Source: AP-16 sp036395835 (lineage in GTDB: Bacteria > Pseudomonadota > Alphaproteobacteria > Rhizobiales > Xanthobacteraceae). Taken from it: a stretch of DNA of 64,000 nt. Position numbers and translations under genes: made by a program. The notes beneath the pieces are model-generated. The model ran no database searches. It was given only the letters and a program-made list of their open reading frames with translations, and was not told where the DNA came from. This document shows positions 35,531 to 44,140 of this stretch, one piece after another. Position 1 is the stretch's first letter. Every line of letters starts with the position of its first letter. The stretch covers positions 6,289 through 70,288 of the forward strand of contig DASWCW010000273.1 of NCBI GenBank assembly GCA_036395835.1, in the 5' to 3' direction.

Positions 35531-35740
35531 GACACTACACCTACGCTCACGCCCACCCGATCCAATATTGTCGCAGACGTTAATTCGGATCCCGGTTCGA
35601 GAGTTCCGATACGCCCCTCCGCGGACCGGATCAAGCCGCTCCTTGCCGGCTTTGCCGTGTCGCGCGTTTACCTGCGTCGAGCGCGAAGGCCGTGCAAATA
35701 AATCGCCGATCACAAGGCTCCGGCTCGAATGGGAATCGCA

Positions 35741-37378
35741 ATGAACGAGCTTGCAGCGAACCGGCCCGAATGGTGGCGCACCACGACAATTTATCAAATT
35801 TATCCACGCTCGTTTCAGGACAGCAATGGCGACGGTATCGGGGATCTCCACGGCATCCTGCGGCGCCTGGATTATCTCGTCGAGCTCGGCATCGGCACCA
35901 TCTGGCTCTCTCCGATCTTTCGCTCGCCGATGGCCGATTTCGGCTATGACGTTTCCGATCACACCGACATCGAGCCGTTGTTCGGAACGCTTGGCGATTT
36001 CGACGAGCTGCTGCATGCGGTCCACCGGCGAGGATTGAAGCTGCTGCTCGACCTCGTGCCGAACCACACCTCCGACCTGCATCCCTGGTTCCTGGAAAGC
36101 CGTTCTTCGCGGCATAATCCGAAACGCGATTGGTACCTGTGGCGCGATCCCGGGCCGAACGGCGGCCCGCCCAACAACTGGCTGTCCGAATTCGGGGGAA
36201 GCGCCTGGACGTTCGACCGGCGGACCGGTCAGCATTATGGCCATGCGTTTCTGGCCCAGCAGCCGGACCTGAACTGGCGCAATGCGCAGGTGCGCGGCGC
36301 CGTTCACGACGTGATGCGATTCTGGCTCGCGCGCGGCGTCGACGGCTTCCGGGTCGATGCCGTCGGACACCTGGTGAAGGACGAGCAGTTTCGCGACAAT
36401 CCGGTCAACCCCGAGTTTCGCCAGCACGACCCGCCATCGAAGCGACTGCTGCGACTCTACAATGCCGACCTGCCTCAGGTACACGAGATGATTGCGGGCT
36501 TGCGTTCCGTCGTCGACGAATTCCCGAGCCGGCTGCTGATCGGAGAAGTCTACTTACCCTTCGACCGGCTGTCCGCCTATTACGGGAGCGAGCTTTCCGG
36601 CGCGCATTTTCCCTTCAATTTCGCGCTGCTGTCGACCGCGTGGAACGCGCGGGCGATCGCGGGCCTGGTCGACGAATACGAAGCCGCGCTTCCTCCCGGC
36701 GGCTGGCCCAATTGGGTTCTCGGCAATCATGACAAGCCGCGGATCGCCGGCCGCGTGGGCATCGATCAGGCACGCGTCGCCGCCATGCTGCTGCTGACGT
36801 TGCGCGGCACGCCGACGCTGTACTACGGCGACGAGATCGCAATGCCGCAAGTCGCAATTCCGGCAGAACGCGTGCAGGACCCGTTCGAAAAAAATGTTCC
36901 AGGACGAGGTCACGGACGCGACGGCGCCCGCACGCCCATGCAATGGAATGCAACGCCCCATGCCGGCTTTTCCGAGGTCGAGCCGTTGCTGCCGCTCGCC
37001 GACGATTTCCACAGCGTGAACGTCGCCAACCAGCGGGATGATGCAACGTCGATCTATCATTTATATCGTCGCCTGATCGCGACGCGCGAGGCGCGGTTGT
37101 CGTTGCAGGTCGGCGCCTACCAGCCCGTCGTCGCCGGCGGGGACCTGCTGCTGTTCGTCCGCGCGCATCCGCGCGAGCGCACGCTCATCGCGCTCAACCT
37201 CGGCGAGGAGGCGGCCGCGGTCGAGTTCCGCGCCGGCAGGCTTGCCGGACGCGTGCTGGTCTCCGCTCTCGGCGATCGCGACGGCGAAGCCGTCGATCAC
37301 AGCATTGATCTGCGCGGCAATGAAGGCCTCCTGATCGAGCTTTCGGCGGAGGCCGACGTTCCGGCGAGCGTGCTTTAG
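35741..37378 (+). CDS. GH13 alpha-glucosidase
   Basis: The protein has 545 residues. It hydrolyses terminal alpha-glucosidic bonds of short oligosaccharides, possibly maltose or trehalose-related. GH13 motifs: TTIYQIYPRSFQDSNGDGIG, LLLDLVPNHTSDLHPWF, Asp about 205 in DGFRVDAVGHL, Glu about 268 in LLIGEVYLP, and Asp about 330 in VLGNHDKPR. It also has YYGDEIAMP and the GARTPMQWNATPHAGF segment common to oligo-1,6-glucosidase and alpha-glucosidase groups. The start at 35741 has GGGAA 7 nt upstream; ATG 35729 is possible. It has no EcfG-type site, unlike the glucan operons, so it may serve recovery or uptake. Confidence 0.93.
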   Translation: MNELAANRPEWWRTTTIYQIYPRSFQDSNGDGIGDLHGILRRLDYLVELGIGTIWLSPIFRSPMADFGYDVSDHTDIEPLFGTLGDFDELLHAVHRRGLKLLLDLVPNHTSDLHPWFLESRSSRHNPKRDWYLWRDPGPNGGPPNNWLSEFGGSAWTFDRRTGQHYGHAFLAQQPDLNWRNAQVRGAVHDVMRFWLARGVDGFRVDAVGHLVKDEQFRDNPVNPEFRQHDPPSKRLLRLYNADLPQVHEMIAGLRSVVDEFPSRLLIGEVYLPFDRLSAYYGSELSGAHFPFNFALLSTAWNARAIAGLVDEYEAALPPGGWPNWVLGNHDKPRIAGRVGIDQARVAAMLLLTLRGTPTLYYGDEIAMPQVAIPAERVQDPFEKNVPGRGHGRDGARTPMQWNATPHAGFSEVEPLLPLADDFHSVNVANQRDDATSIYHLYRRLIATREARLSLQVGAYQPVVAGGDLLLFVRAHPRERTLIALNLGEEAAAVEFRAGRLAGRVLVSALGDRDGEAVDHSIDLRGNEGLLIELSAEADVPASVL

Positions 37379-37383
37379 CGCTC

Positions 37384-37409
37384 GGAACATTGCGGACCGC
37401 GCCGACGTT
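37384..37409 (+). promoter_or_regulatory. EcfG-type promoter for ligD
   Basis: GGAAC (37384-37388), 17 nt, CGTT (37406-37409). It lies just after the alpha-glucosidase stop and about 155 bp before the ligD GTG. Confidence 0.8.
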
Positions 37410-37565
37410 CAAATGCATGATTTGCCATAGAGATAATCAGCACTTGCGCGGGGCCGCCGATCGGCGGCTAGAATGCCGCGGGTCGGCGTCGCGCTTGCTG
37501 GAGCCGGGCCCGGTCGGCGCACATCGTCGCGCCATGGACAGCCAGGGTAGGAAGGGACCGACTTC

Positions 37566-40181
37566 GTGCCGCTAGCCCGCCGCAAAGCCAAATCCGCTTC
37601 GCGCACCAAAGTCGAGGCGCGAGGCCGGCGCGATCCGCTCAAGACCTATCGCGAGAAGCGGGATTTCCGGCGAACCGCCGAACCGGAGCCCCGCGTCAAG
37701 CCCGGCACCGGCTGGCAATTCGTGGTGCAAAAGCACGCCGCGCGGCGGCTGCACTACGATCTGCGCCTCGAGCTCGACGGCGTGCTCAAGAGCTGGGCGG
37801 TGACGCGGGGGCCGAGCCTGGTCCCGGGCGAGAAGCGCCTCGCGGTCCAGACCGAAGACCACCCGATGGATTATCTGGAATTCGAAGGCAACATCCCCGA
37901 GGGCGAGTACGGCGGCGGCTCGGTCATCGTTTGGGACCGCGGCCATTGGGTGCCGGACGGCGATCCGCATCACGGCCTCAAGAAGGGTCATCTCACGTTT
38001 TCGCTGGACGGCGAGCGGCTCAAGGGCCGCTGGCATTTGGTGCGCATGCGGCCGCGCCCCGGCGAGAAAAAACAGCAATGGTTGCTGTTCAAGGCCCGCG
38101 ACGAATACGCGCGCGAGGCGTCGGATCCGGCGATCGTCGAGGAGGCCACGACCTCGTTTCTCACTGGACGCGAGATCGAGGACGTCGCCGCGGAGGACGA
38201 GTTGCGCCCGGACCACGCCGAGCGCACCGAGGTCGCGCGCCGGCGCACGGCGGAAATTCCCGATCCGGCGCGGCTTCCCGGCGCCAAGAAAGCCATGCTT
38301 CCGGTATTCGTCGAGCCGAGTTTGGCGCAATTGGCCGACCGGCCGCCGAAGGGCAAAGACTGGGTTCACGAAATCAAATTCGACGGCTATCGCATCCAGG
38401 CTCGCATCGACGGCCGCAGTATCAAGCTGCTCACCCGCAAGGGGCTCGATTGGACTCAGCGTTTCCAACCGGTTGCCACCACATTGAAAAAGCTGCGGCT
38501 GGGCTCGGCCCTGATCGACGGCGAGATCATCGTCGAGGCTCAGTCCGGCGTACCGAGCTTCAGCGAACTGCAGCAAGCGCTAAGCTCCGGCAGCAAGGAT
38601 CGGTTTCTCTATTACGTATTCGATCTGTTGTATTGCAACGGCGTCGACTTGCGGAACGTGGCGCTCGTCGAGCGCAAGGCGTTGCTGGATCGAGTCCTGG
38701 AGCCGATTGCCGAGAGCGCCAATGTTCGCTTCAGCGAGCATCTCGAGCAGGATGGCGCGACCATGCTCGATCACGCCTGCCGGATGGGACTCGAAGGGAT
38801 CATATCCAAGCGCAGAAACGAGCCCTATCGGTCCGGCCGGGGCGAGCACTGGATCAAGAGCAAATGCGTCGAGCGGCAGGAATTCGTGCTGCTCGGTTAC
38901 GTGCCCTCCACGGTAGCGAAGGGCGCGGTCGGCTCGCTGGTGGTGGGTTATTACGAGGCCGGAAAGCTCGTCTACGCCGGGCGCGTCGGAACCGGGTTTT
39001 CCGCCGACGTGGCGCGCTCGCTGCGCAAGCAGCTCGAGAAAATCAAGGCGGCAAGGCCCGTATTGGGCAAGCCGCTTCCCGCGGGGGCCGACAAGGGCGT
39101 GATCTGGGCCGAGCCTCGTCTCGTTGCCGAAGTCGAATTCCGCGGCTGGACCCACGATGACGTGCTTCGGCAGGCATCCTACAAGGGGCTGCGGGAGGAC
39201 AAGCCGCCGGAGGAAGTCGTGCGCGAGAAGGCGTCGGGATCGGCGAGAAAAACCAAGACGGCGGAGCGGGCCGACACCGCGAACGGGATCGCGGGGGTTC
39301 GGCTCACCCACCCGGAGCGCATCCTGTGGGAAGGCCAGGGCGTCACCAAACAGGGCCTCGCCGAATTCTACGTCGAGATCGCCGATTGGATCCTGCCGCA
39401 CCTGGTCGGACGGCCGCTGAGCCTCGTGCGCTGTCCAACCGGCGCCATGCATCAATGCTTCTATGCGAAGCATGCCTGGGCCGGGCTCGCCAAAGCCATT
39501 CGGCCCGTGGACGTCGGTGAAGCGAAGCCGATGCTCGCGATTTACGATTTGGAGGGGCTGATCGGCCTGGTGCAGGCAGGTGTGCTCGAGATCCACCCGT
39601 GGGGATCCACGGTCGAGGATCTCGAACGGCCCGACCGCCTGATCTTCGATCTCGATCCGGGCGAGGGCGTCGCCTGGGACGCGATGCTGGCCGCCGCGGC
39701 GGAAGCCCGGCAACGGCTCGAGGATCTGGGCCTGGAAAGTTTCCTGAAGACCTCCGGCGGAAAAGGCCTTCACGTCATGGTGCCGATCGAGCCGGAACTC
39801 GATTGGGATCGCGTCAAGGCGTTCACCAAAACCATCACCGATGCCATGGCGGCAGACGCGCCCGATCGTTACGTAGCGACCATGTCGAAGCAATTGCGGC
39901 GCGGGAAGATCTACGTCGATTATCTGCGCAACGGCCGCGGGGCGACCGCGGTCGCCGCCTATTCGACGCGGGCCCGGCCGGGCGCGCCGGTGTCCACGCC
40001 GCTCGAATGGCAGGAGCTGTCGAAGGCGATCAAGCCCGATCATTTCAACATCGACAACCTGCGGCAGCGGCTCGCCTTCCTAAAACGCGATCCATGGCAG
40101 GGCTTTTTCGACATCCGTCAGCGTCTGCCGCAGTCGGCGGTGCCGGCCGCCGGCAAGAAATCCCGGCGTCGACGCTCATGA
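37566..40181 (+). CDS. ligD: ATP-dependent DNA ligase D (LigD), three-domain end-joining enzyme
   Basis: The protein has 871 residues. It processes and seals double-strand breaks in bacterial non-homologous end joining with Ku. Domains in order: 3'-phosphoesterase (about 45-200; KHAARRLHYDLRLELDG, YLEFEGNIPEGEYG), ligase (about 245-545) with the AMP-accepting Lys271 in EIKFDGYR, and primase-polymerase (about 590-850) with LIFDLDPGEG (about 690) and SGGKGLHVMVP. The domain order is the rhizobial type. GTG start with AGGAAGGGA upstream. No ku gene is in the window. The EcfG promoter fits known stress control of end-joining genes in Sinorhizobium. The stop overlaps the next start (ATGA). Confidence 0.96.
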   Translation: MPLARRKAKSASRTKVEARGRRDPLKTYREKRDFRRTAEPEPRVKPGTGWQFVVQKHAARRLHYDLRLELDGVLKSWAVTRGPSLVPGEKRLAVQTEDHPMDYLEFEGNIPEGEYGGGSVIVWDRGHWVPDGDPHHGLKKGHLTFSLDGERLKGRWHLVRMRPRPGEKKQQWLLFKARDEYAREASDPAIVEEATTSFLTGREIEDVAAEDELRPDHAERTEVARRRTAEIPDPARLPGAKKAMLPVFVEPSLAQLADRPPKGKDWVHEIKFDGYRIQARIDGRSIKLLTRKGLDWTQRFQPVATTLKKLRLGSALIDGEIIVEAQSGVPSFSELQQALSSGSKDRFLYYVFDLLYCNGVDLRNVALVERKALLDRVLEPIAESANVRFSEHLEQDGATMLDHACRMGLEGIISKRRNEPYRSGRGEHWIKSKCVERQEFVLLGYVPSTVAKGAVGSLVVGYYEAGKLVYAGRVGTGFSADVARSLRKQLEKIKAARPVLGKPLPAGADKGVIWAEPRLVAEVEFRGWTHDDVLRQASYKGLREDKPPEEVVREKASGSARKTKTAERADTANGIAGVRLTHPERILWEGQGVTKQGLAEFYVEIADWILPHLVGRPLSLVRCPTGAMHQCFYAKHAWAGLAKAIRPVDVGEAKPMLAIYDLEGLIGLVQAGVLEIHPWGSTVEDLERPDRLIFDLDPGEGVAWDAMLAAAAEARQRLEDLGLESFLKTSGGKGLHVMVPIEPELDWDRVKAFTKTITDAMAADAPDRYVATMSKQLRRGKIYVDYLRNGRGATAVAAYSTRARPGAPVSTPLEWQELSKAIKPDHFNIDNLRQRLAFLKRDPWQGFFDIRQRLPQSAVPAAGKKSRRRRS

Positions 40182-41707
40182 TCGCCCGGCGCATCCTCCC
40201 ATTCGCGCTGGCGTTGGCGGTGCTTGCGCCGGCGTGGGCGGAAGAGCCGCCGGGGCGGCCGCCGGCCAATGCGCAACGCGAGCAGCAGCAGCAACCCGGC
40301 CCCGGCGTTCTGCGGCTGCTGCCGGGCGATGCCGTCGGCGAGCACTCGATCGAGCTTGCGTCCGGCAAGCTCGCCTACACGGCGACTGCCGGCACTTTTT
40401 CGCTGATCGACCAATCCGGCGAGCGCAAGGCCGACGTTTTCTACACCGCCTATGTGGCCGGCGGCGACACCGCGAGCCGGCCGGTGACCTTCGTGTTCAA
40501 CGGCGGCCCCGGCGCCGCATCGGCCTTTCTGCATCTGGGGTTGGTCGGTCCGAAGCTCGTCGACTTCGGCCCGCAGGGCCGCGACGGCGCCGCCGCGCGG
40601 CTGCGCGAAAATCCCGAGACGTGGCTGGCGTTCACCGACCTCGTTCTGATCGATCCGGTGGGCACGGGCTGGAGCCGCGCGCCGAAGCCCGACGACGCGA
40701 GCGCGTTCTACAACATCCGCCGCGACGCGGAATCGATTGCGAAAATCATCGCGCTCTATGTCGCCAAGAACGGCCGCAGCGGCTCGCCCAAATATCTGCT
40801 GGGCGAAAGCTACGGCGGTTTCCGCGCGGTGAAAGTCGCGAAGATTCTGCAGGAGGATCAGGGCATCGTCGTTTCCGGCATCGTCATGGTGTCGCCGCTG
40901 CTGGATTCCGAATTTCTGTTCGGCAGCAGCCGATCCCCGCTCCGGGCGGCGCTGCAGCTCCCCAGCCTGATCGCGACCGAGCTCGAGCGTCAGCACGCCT
41001 TCAGCGCCGCCGCGCTCGCGGAGGGCGAGCTTTTCGCCATGACCGAATATCTCGCCACGCTTGCCGGGCCGCCGCCGACCGGGGCGAAGGCCGATGCATT
41101 CTACGGCAGACTCGCGCAGTTCTCCGGCCTGCCGCTGGAGACCGTGGTCAAGACCCGCGGGTTCATTCGCGACGTCTATTTGAAGAACCTGCGTGCCGGC
41201 CAGGATCAGGTGGTGAGCCGTTACGACGCAAGCTTCGCGGCGCCGGACCCCTATCCGGAAGCCGACTCGTCGCGCGGCCCGGATCCCATCCTCGATGGCT
41301 TCGTGCGGGCGCTCGGCGGGATGTTCGTGGGCTACGCGCGCAACGAGCTCGGATTCAAGACCGACATCACCTATGCGCTGCTGGCCTCCGAGGTCAGCCA
41401 CAAATGGAACTGGCACGAGGGCGGGGGCTGGTCGCGGCCAAGCGTGCAGGACGACATTCGCGACCTGCTGGCGCTCGATCCCTCGCTGCGCATGCTGGTC
41501 GCGCACGGTTTGAGCGACATGGTGCTGCCCTATGCGGTCTCCCGCTACGTGATCGACCATCTGCCGCAGATCGGCGCGCCCGGCCGCGTCGAGCTCAAGC
41601 TCTACCGCGCAGGGCACATGTTCTATTTGGACGATGCGCCGCGCAGGGCGTTCACGGCGGAGGCGAGGGGGTTTTATCAGGCGATCCCGTCGAACCCGAC
41701 GCGTTGA
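40178..41707 (+). CDS. Secreted serine carboxypeptidase (peptidase S10 family)
   Basis: The protein has 509 residues. A signal peptide (about 1-22, ending AWAEE) precedes an alpha/beta-hydrolase domain of the S10 family, which removes C-terminal residues from peptides. Landmarks are FVFNGGPGAASAFLHLG (oxyanion region), DPVGTGWSRA, the nucleophile Ser211 in GESYGG, Asp in HGLSDMVLP and His in RAGHMFYLDD. It overlaps ligD by four bases (ATGA), so it is translated from the same, probably stress-induced, message, an unexpected pairing of a repair ligase with a periplasmic peptidase. Confidence 0.92.
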   Translation: MIARRILPFALALAVLAPAWAEEPPGRPPANAQREQQQQPGPGVLRLLPGDAVGEHSIELASGKLAYTATAGTFSLIDQSGERKADVFYTAYVAGGDTASRPVTFVFNGGPGAASAFLHLGLVGPKLVDFGPQGRDGAAARLRENPETWLAFTDLVLIDPVGTGWSRAPKPDDASAFYNIRRDAESIAKIIALYVAKNGRSGSPKYLLGESYGGFRAVKVAKILQEDQGIVVSGIVMVSPLLDSEFLFGSSRSPLRAALQLPSLIATELERQHAFSAAALAEGELFAMTEYLATLAGPPPTGAKADAFYGRLAQFSGLPLETVVKTRGFIRDVYLKNLRAGQDQVVSRYDASFAAPDPYPEADSSRGPDPILDGFVRALGGMFVGYARNELGFKTDITYALLASEVSHKWNWHEGGGWSRPSVQDDIRDLLALDPSLRMLVAHGLSDMVLPYAVSRYVIDHLPQIGAPGRVELKLYRAGHMFYLDDAPRRAFTAEARGFYQAIPSNPTR

Positions 41708-41734
41708 CCCGAAGGTTTGCAGCACGAAGCCGCG

Positions 41735-42154
41735 CTAATGCACATTGATCGTGACGGTGGTCGATCCGTTCTTGCCGTTGCCGTACATGACCTTGTAGGC
41801 GAGCGTATCGGTCCCGCGGAATCCCGGGTGCGATCGATACATGATCTGGTTGCCGCTGATGGACTTACCGGCGCAGCGCCCCGTGCTTCCCGATCGCGGC
41901 GCGCTTGCGGCGATGATGCTGACGCTCGGGACGACCGTCACCTTGCCATTGCCAGGTTGGCTCGTGATCGTGACCGAGGTGGGCAGCGGCTTGCAGCTCG
42001 CGTCCCACGAGCGTTCGTCGACGAGCAGCGCTTCGACGCCGGATTCCGCCGAGCGCGTCAGCTTGATTTCCTGGGCGAGGGCGCTCGTGGCGGTGAAAAT
42101 CGCGATTGCCGGAACGATCGCGCGAATGACAATCCCTGCGGCTAGCTGAACCAT
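41735..42154 (-). CDS. Secreted Ig-like/cadherin-like small protein, unknown function
   Basis: The protein has 139 residues. A signal peptide (about 1-27, ending SALAQE) leads into an all-beta domain: TSVTITSQPGNGKVTVVPSV, a Cys pair (ASCKP and GRCAG), YRSHPGFRGTDTLAYKVMYG and a final TVTINVH strand. The FRGTDTLAYKV motif is typical of tandem bacterial Ig/cadherin-like repeats, here as a single unit. ATG 42154 was preferred to GTG 42163 because AAGGTGAT lies 5-6 nt ahead of it. It is convergent with the carboxypeptidase gene. The role is unknown. Confidence 0.75.
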   Translation of the reverse strand: MVQLAAGIVIRAIVPAIAIFTATSALAQEIKLTRSAESGVEALLVDERSWDASCKPLPTSVTITSQPGNGKVTVVPSVSIIAASAPRSGSTGRCAGKSISGNQIMYRSHPGFRGTDTLAYKVMYGNGKNGSTTVTINVH

Positions 42155-42227
42155 GGCAATCACCTTGTTGGCCTTTCGTTATCGGCGGCCGCGAGCAAGC
42201 TGCCGTGACAAGTCGACATCGCGACGG

Positions 42228-42740
42228 TTATTCGACCGAATGCGACAGCGTACCGGATCCCTCGATGGTGCCGTCGTTGTGATACCAATCGACGCTGCTG
42301 TGATCGGATGAAAAAACCAGGCGAACATTGTCGGGCTTATAGCCGGGAGAGGCGTTGATCACTGTCGTCCTGCCTTCGAAGGTCCGGTCATCGGTCATTT
42401 TGCCGACCAGCCCGATCTCATTGAGGAGCTTTCCATCGAAATCGTAGATCAGCACTTTCCCGGTATTCATGTCCGGGTTCAGCGTCAGGCGATACGTTCG
42501 GGTGGCCTGCGGCTCGCCGCCGAGGAACCGCCGATCGACCTTGCCGGCATAGGTGCCCGGCATGTCCGCGGGCGCTGGCACGGCCTGGGCGATAAGCCGC
42601 TCGGACCGGGCCGTGCCGTCCGCAGCCGGTCCAGCGAACTGAGGCTCCGCCTGATGCAGGCGCACGGTTTCGACGGCGTTCGCCCAGACCGACGTCGGCG
42701 CAAGCAGCATAGCTGCGGCGATCAGCAAGATTTGAACCAC
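42228..42740 (-). CDS. Secreted hypothetical protein
   Basis: The protein has 170 residues. A GTG start gives a signal peptide (about 1-21, ending VWANA). The mature part has a Pro/Ala-rich linker and then a beta-rich domain with RTYRLTLNPDMNTGKVLIYD, NEIGLVGKMTDDRTFEGRT and a final SSVDWYHNDGTIEGSGTLS segment, resembling small lipocalin-like or DUF-type periplasmic proteins. I do not recognise the family. A GGGGG tract lies before the GTG. It sits 73 bp upstream of the Ig-like gene on the same strand and may share its transcript. Confidence 0.72.
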   Translation of the reverse strand: MVQILLIAAAMLLAPTSVWANAVETVRLHQAEPQFAGPAADGTARSERLIAQAVPAPADMPGTYAGKVDRRFLGGEPQATRTYRLTLNPDMNTGKVLIYDFDGKLLNEIGLVGKMTDDRTFEGRTTVINASPGYKPDNVRLVFSSDHSSVDWYHNDGTIEGSGTLSHSVE

Positions 42741-43047
42741 GGTATGCCCCCGGGACCGCGCGATCGAGCCTAGCGGAGGCGATTTGGCGCTTCAACACGG
42801 GCCTGGACGCCGGTTGCCCAAATCCGAGGCAGCGCCATTCATCCGAGGTTCAGCATGCGAAGCCCTATTGCAAAGGCAGGACGGGCGGAACTCGGTCTTG
42901 TCAAGCCTGCTGCCGCGCGTCATATCCTGTTGCGGGGATGTCGGGGATGATTCGGGGGCGCCCCGCCATAGCGTTGGCCATCTGAGCTACAATTTTGCCA
43001 GATTTGGTCCATAGCAGGCCTGCGGGCACGGGTAAGGGGATTCGTTC
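42741..43047. other. Intergenic region between divergent genes
   Basis: A stretch of 307 bp. It contains AAGGGGA, the ribosome site of the receiver-domain gene. One GGAAC (near 42890) lacks a CGTT at the right spacing. I see no gene, hairpin or repeat worth naming. Confidence 0.5.
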
Positions 43048-43515
43048 ATGAAGCCGCTGCGAATCGAGATGACCCGGGATTCTGAATCCGGGCGTGCCGG
43101 CATTCCCGCCGCCGATGCCCAGCTTGCGCGACGCATTCTCATTGTCGAGGACAATTACTTCGTCGCGCATCAATGCGAGAGCGCGCTCGTCGAAGCCGGT
43201 TACGACGTCGTCGACATCGTCGAAACCGCGGACCAAGCCGTTCAAGCAGCGCTGGACCGCCGGCCGGCACTGGTCCTGATGGACATCTATCTTCCCGGCA
43301 AGCGCGACGGCATCGACGCTGCGGTCGAGATCTTGCAGCGCTTCGGCATTCGCAGCATCTTCGCTTCGGCGCTCGCCGATACGGCCGTGAAGACGCGGGC
43401 CGAGCTCGCACAACCGCTGGCGTGGCTCGCCAAGCCCTTCAACGATCGCAAGCTCGTGGCGACGGTCAAATCCGCGCTCGACGAAGTGAATGCTCTGCCG
43501 CAGACGCAACCCTGA
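43048..43515 (+). CDS. Single-domain response regulator (receiver only)
   Basis: The protein has 155 residues. After a 28-residue polar N-terminus comes one receiver domain: RRILIVEDNYFVA with Glu34 and Asp35, the phospho-acceptor Asp79 in LVLMDIYLPGKRDG, Ser107 in SIFASAL and Lys129 in WLAKPF. There is no output domain, so it would act by protein contact or as a phosphate sink. Single receivers modulate the general stress response in several alphaproteobacteria, but this one lacks the PFxFATGY signature of that group and is not PhyR. AAGGGGA precedes the ATG. Confidence 0.9.
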   Translation: MKPLRIEMTRDSESGRAGIPAADAQLARRILIVEDNYFVAHQCESALVEAGYDVVDIVETADQAVQAALDRRPALVLMDIYLPGKRDGIDAAVEILQRFGIRSIFASALADTAVKTRAELAQPLAWLAKPFNDRKLVATVKSALDEVNALPQTQP

Positions 43516-43659
43516 TCCTTGTTCGGCGCCGCCCTGGCGGACGGCTGCAATCGACGCAGCTGTATTTCGGAAGCGCGACCGCCGCAAGCGCAGCCGGACG
43601 AATCCGGAACCTTGAATCGGCGCCTTCGCGTTAAGGTGTCCGATCCGCCGGAGAACCAC

Positions 43660-43995
43660 ATGCCCAAGCTCGGCACGGTGGCGCTGATCGGGGTATCGGG
43701 GAAGCGCTACGAGTTCGATATCTATCTGCGCGAGGACGCATTCAAGGCACTGGGTGCCGTGTATTTCCTCGCCAAACGCATTCCATTCGCCGAAGCGGAG
43801 GCGGAATACACCTGGATCTACGTGGGCGAGAGCGCCGACATTTCCCAGCGGCCGCTTTCCGTCAAGCACAAGCCGTGCATCGACGCCAACGAAGCGAACT
43901 GCCTCTGTCTCCACCTGGAGGATGACGCGCAGGCGCGGACCGCCATCGTGACCGATCTCGCCCGGGCCTATGATCCGCCCTGCAATCGCGACTAG
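43660..43995 (+). CDS. Small protein resembling a degenerate GIY-YIG domain
   Basis: The protein has 111 residues. It is conserved in Rhizobiales as a hypothetical. The layout follows the GIY-YIG fold: a first strand pair with AVYFLAKR (Val34-Tyr35), IYVGES (53-58) in place of YIG, Arg64 at the helix start (ISQR), and a terminal helix ending ARAYDPPCN, comparable to the xPxN end of GIY-YIG nucleases. The catalytic Glu expected 12 residues before Asn109 is Val97, so nuclease activity is unlikely. Four cysteines are present. GGAGA precedes ATG 43660. GGAAC and CGTT occur upstream (43606-43632) but 18 nt apart. Confidence 0.7.
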   Translation: MPKLGTVALIGVSGKRYEFDIYLREDAFKALGAVYFLAKRIPFAEAEAEYTWIYVGESADISQRPLSVKHKPCIDANEANCLCLHLEDDAQARTAIVTDLARAYDPPCNRD

Positions 43996-44024
43996 ACCAC
44001 CGATCCGCAACGCGGCCGACCGGG

Positions 44025-44049
44025 GGAACCAGGGGCCGAATCGGCCGTT
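44025..44049 (+). promoter_or_regulatory. EcfG-type promoter with no coding gene behind it
   Basis: GGAAC (44025-44029), 16 nt, CGTT (44046-44049). Transcription would start near 44056. The nearest signal downstream is a terminator, not a gene. Confidence 0.8.
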
Positions 44050-44055
44050 GGCGTG

Positions 44056-44140
44056 TGCGGTCTTTGGCGGGACCGTAACCCCCTCCATGGGGTTTCCTCC
44101 CTCGACTTGGGCCGCTCCGGCATATCCGGGCGGCTCTTTT
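44056..44140 (+). ncRNA. Candidate stress-induced small RNA with anti-Shine-Dalgarno motifs
   Basis: A predicted ~85-nt transcript begins just after the EcfG-type promoter and ends at a Rho-independent terminator. Its first hairpin has a six-base stem AACCCC/GGGGTT (44077-44082 with 44089-44094) and a loop CTCCAT. A single-stranded segment with CCTCCCTC (44096-44103) follows, then the terminator hairpin. Loop and linker both match the anti-ribosome-site type (CCUCC) used by alphaproteobacterial riboregulators, and EcfG-dependent small RNAs such as Caulobacter GsrN are known. No open frame with a ribosome site fits inside. Start and end are inferred from sequence only. Confidence 0.6.
44111..44140 (+). 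terminator. Rho-independent terminator of the candidate small RNA
   Basis: Stem GCCGC/GCGGC (44111-44115 with 44130-44134) continued by CCGG/CCGG around a CATAT loop with one bulged T, followed by TCTTTTCTTCT. Confidence 0.75.

Noticed and set aside
43048..43515. PhyR, the anti-anti-sigma regulator
   Set aside because: The protein is only a receiver domain; PhyR needs an N-terminal sigma-like domain, which is absent.
43606..43632. EcfG promoter before the GIY-YIG-like gene
   Set aside because: GGAAC and CGTT are present but 18 nt apart, outside the usual 16-17.
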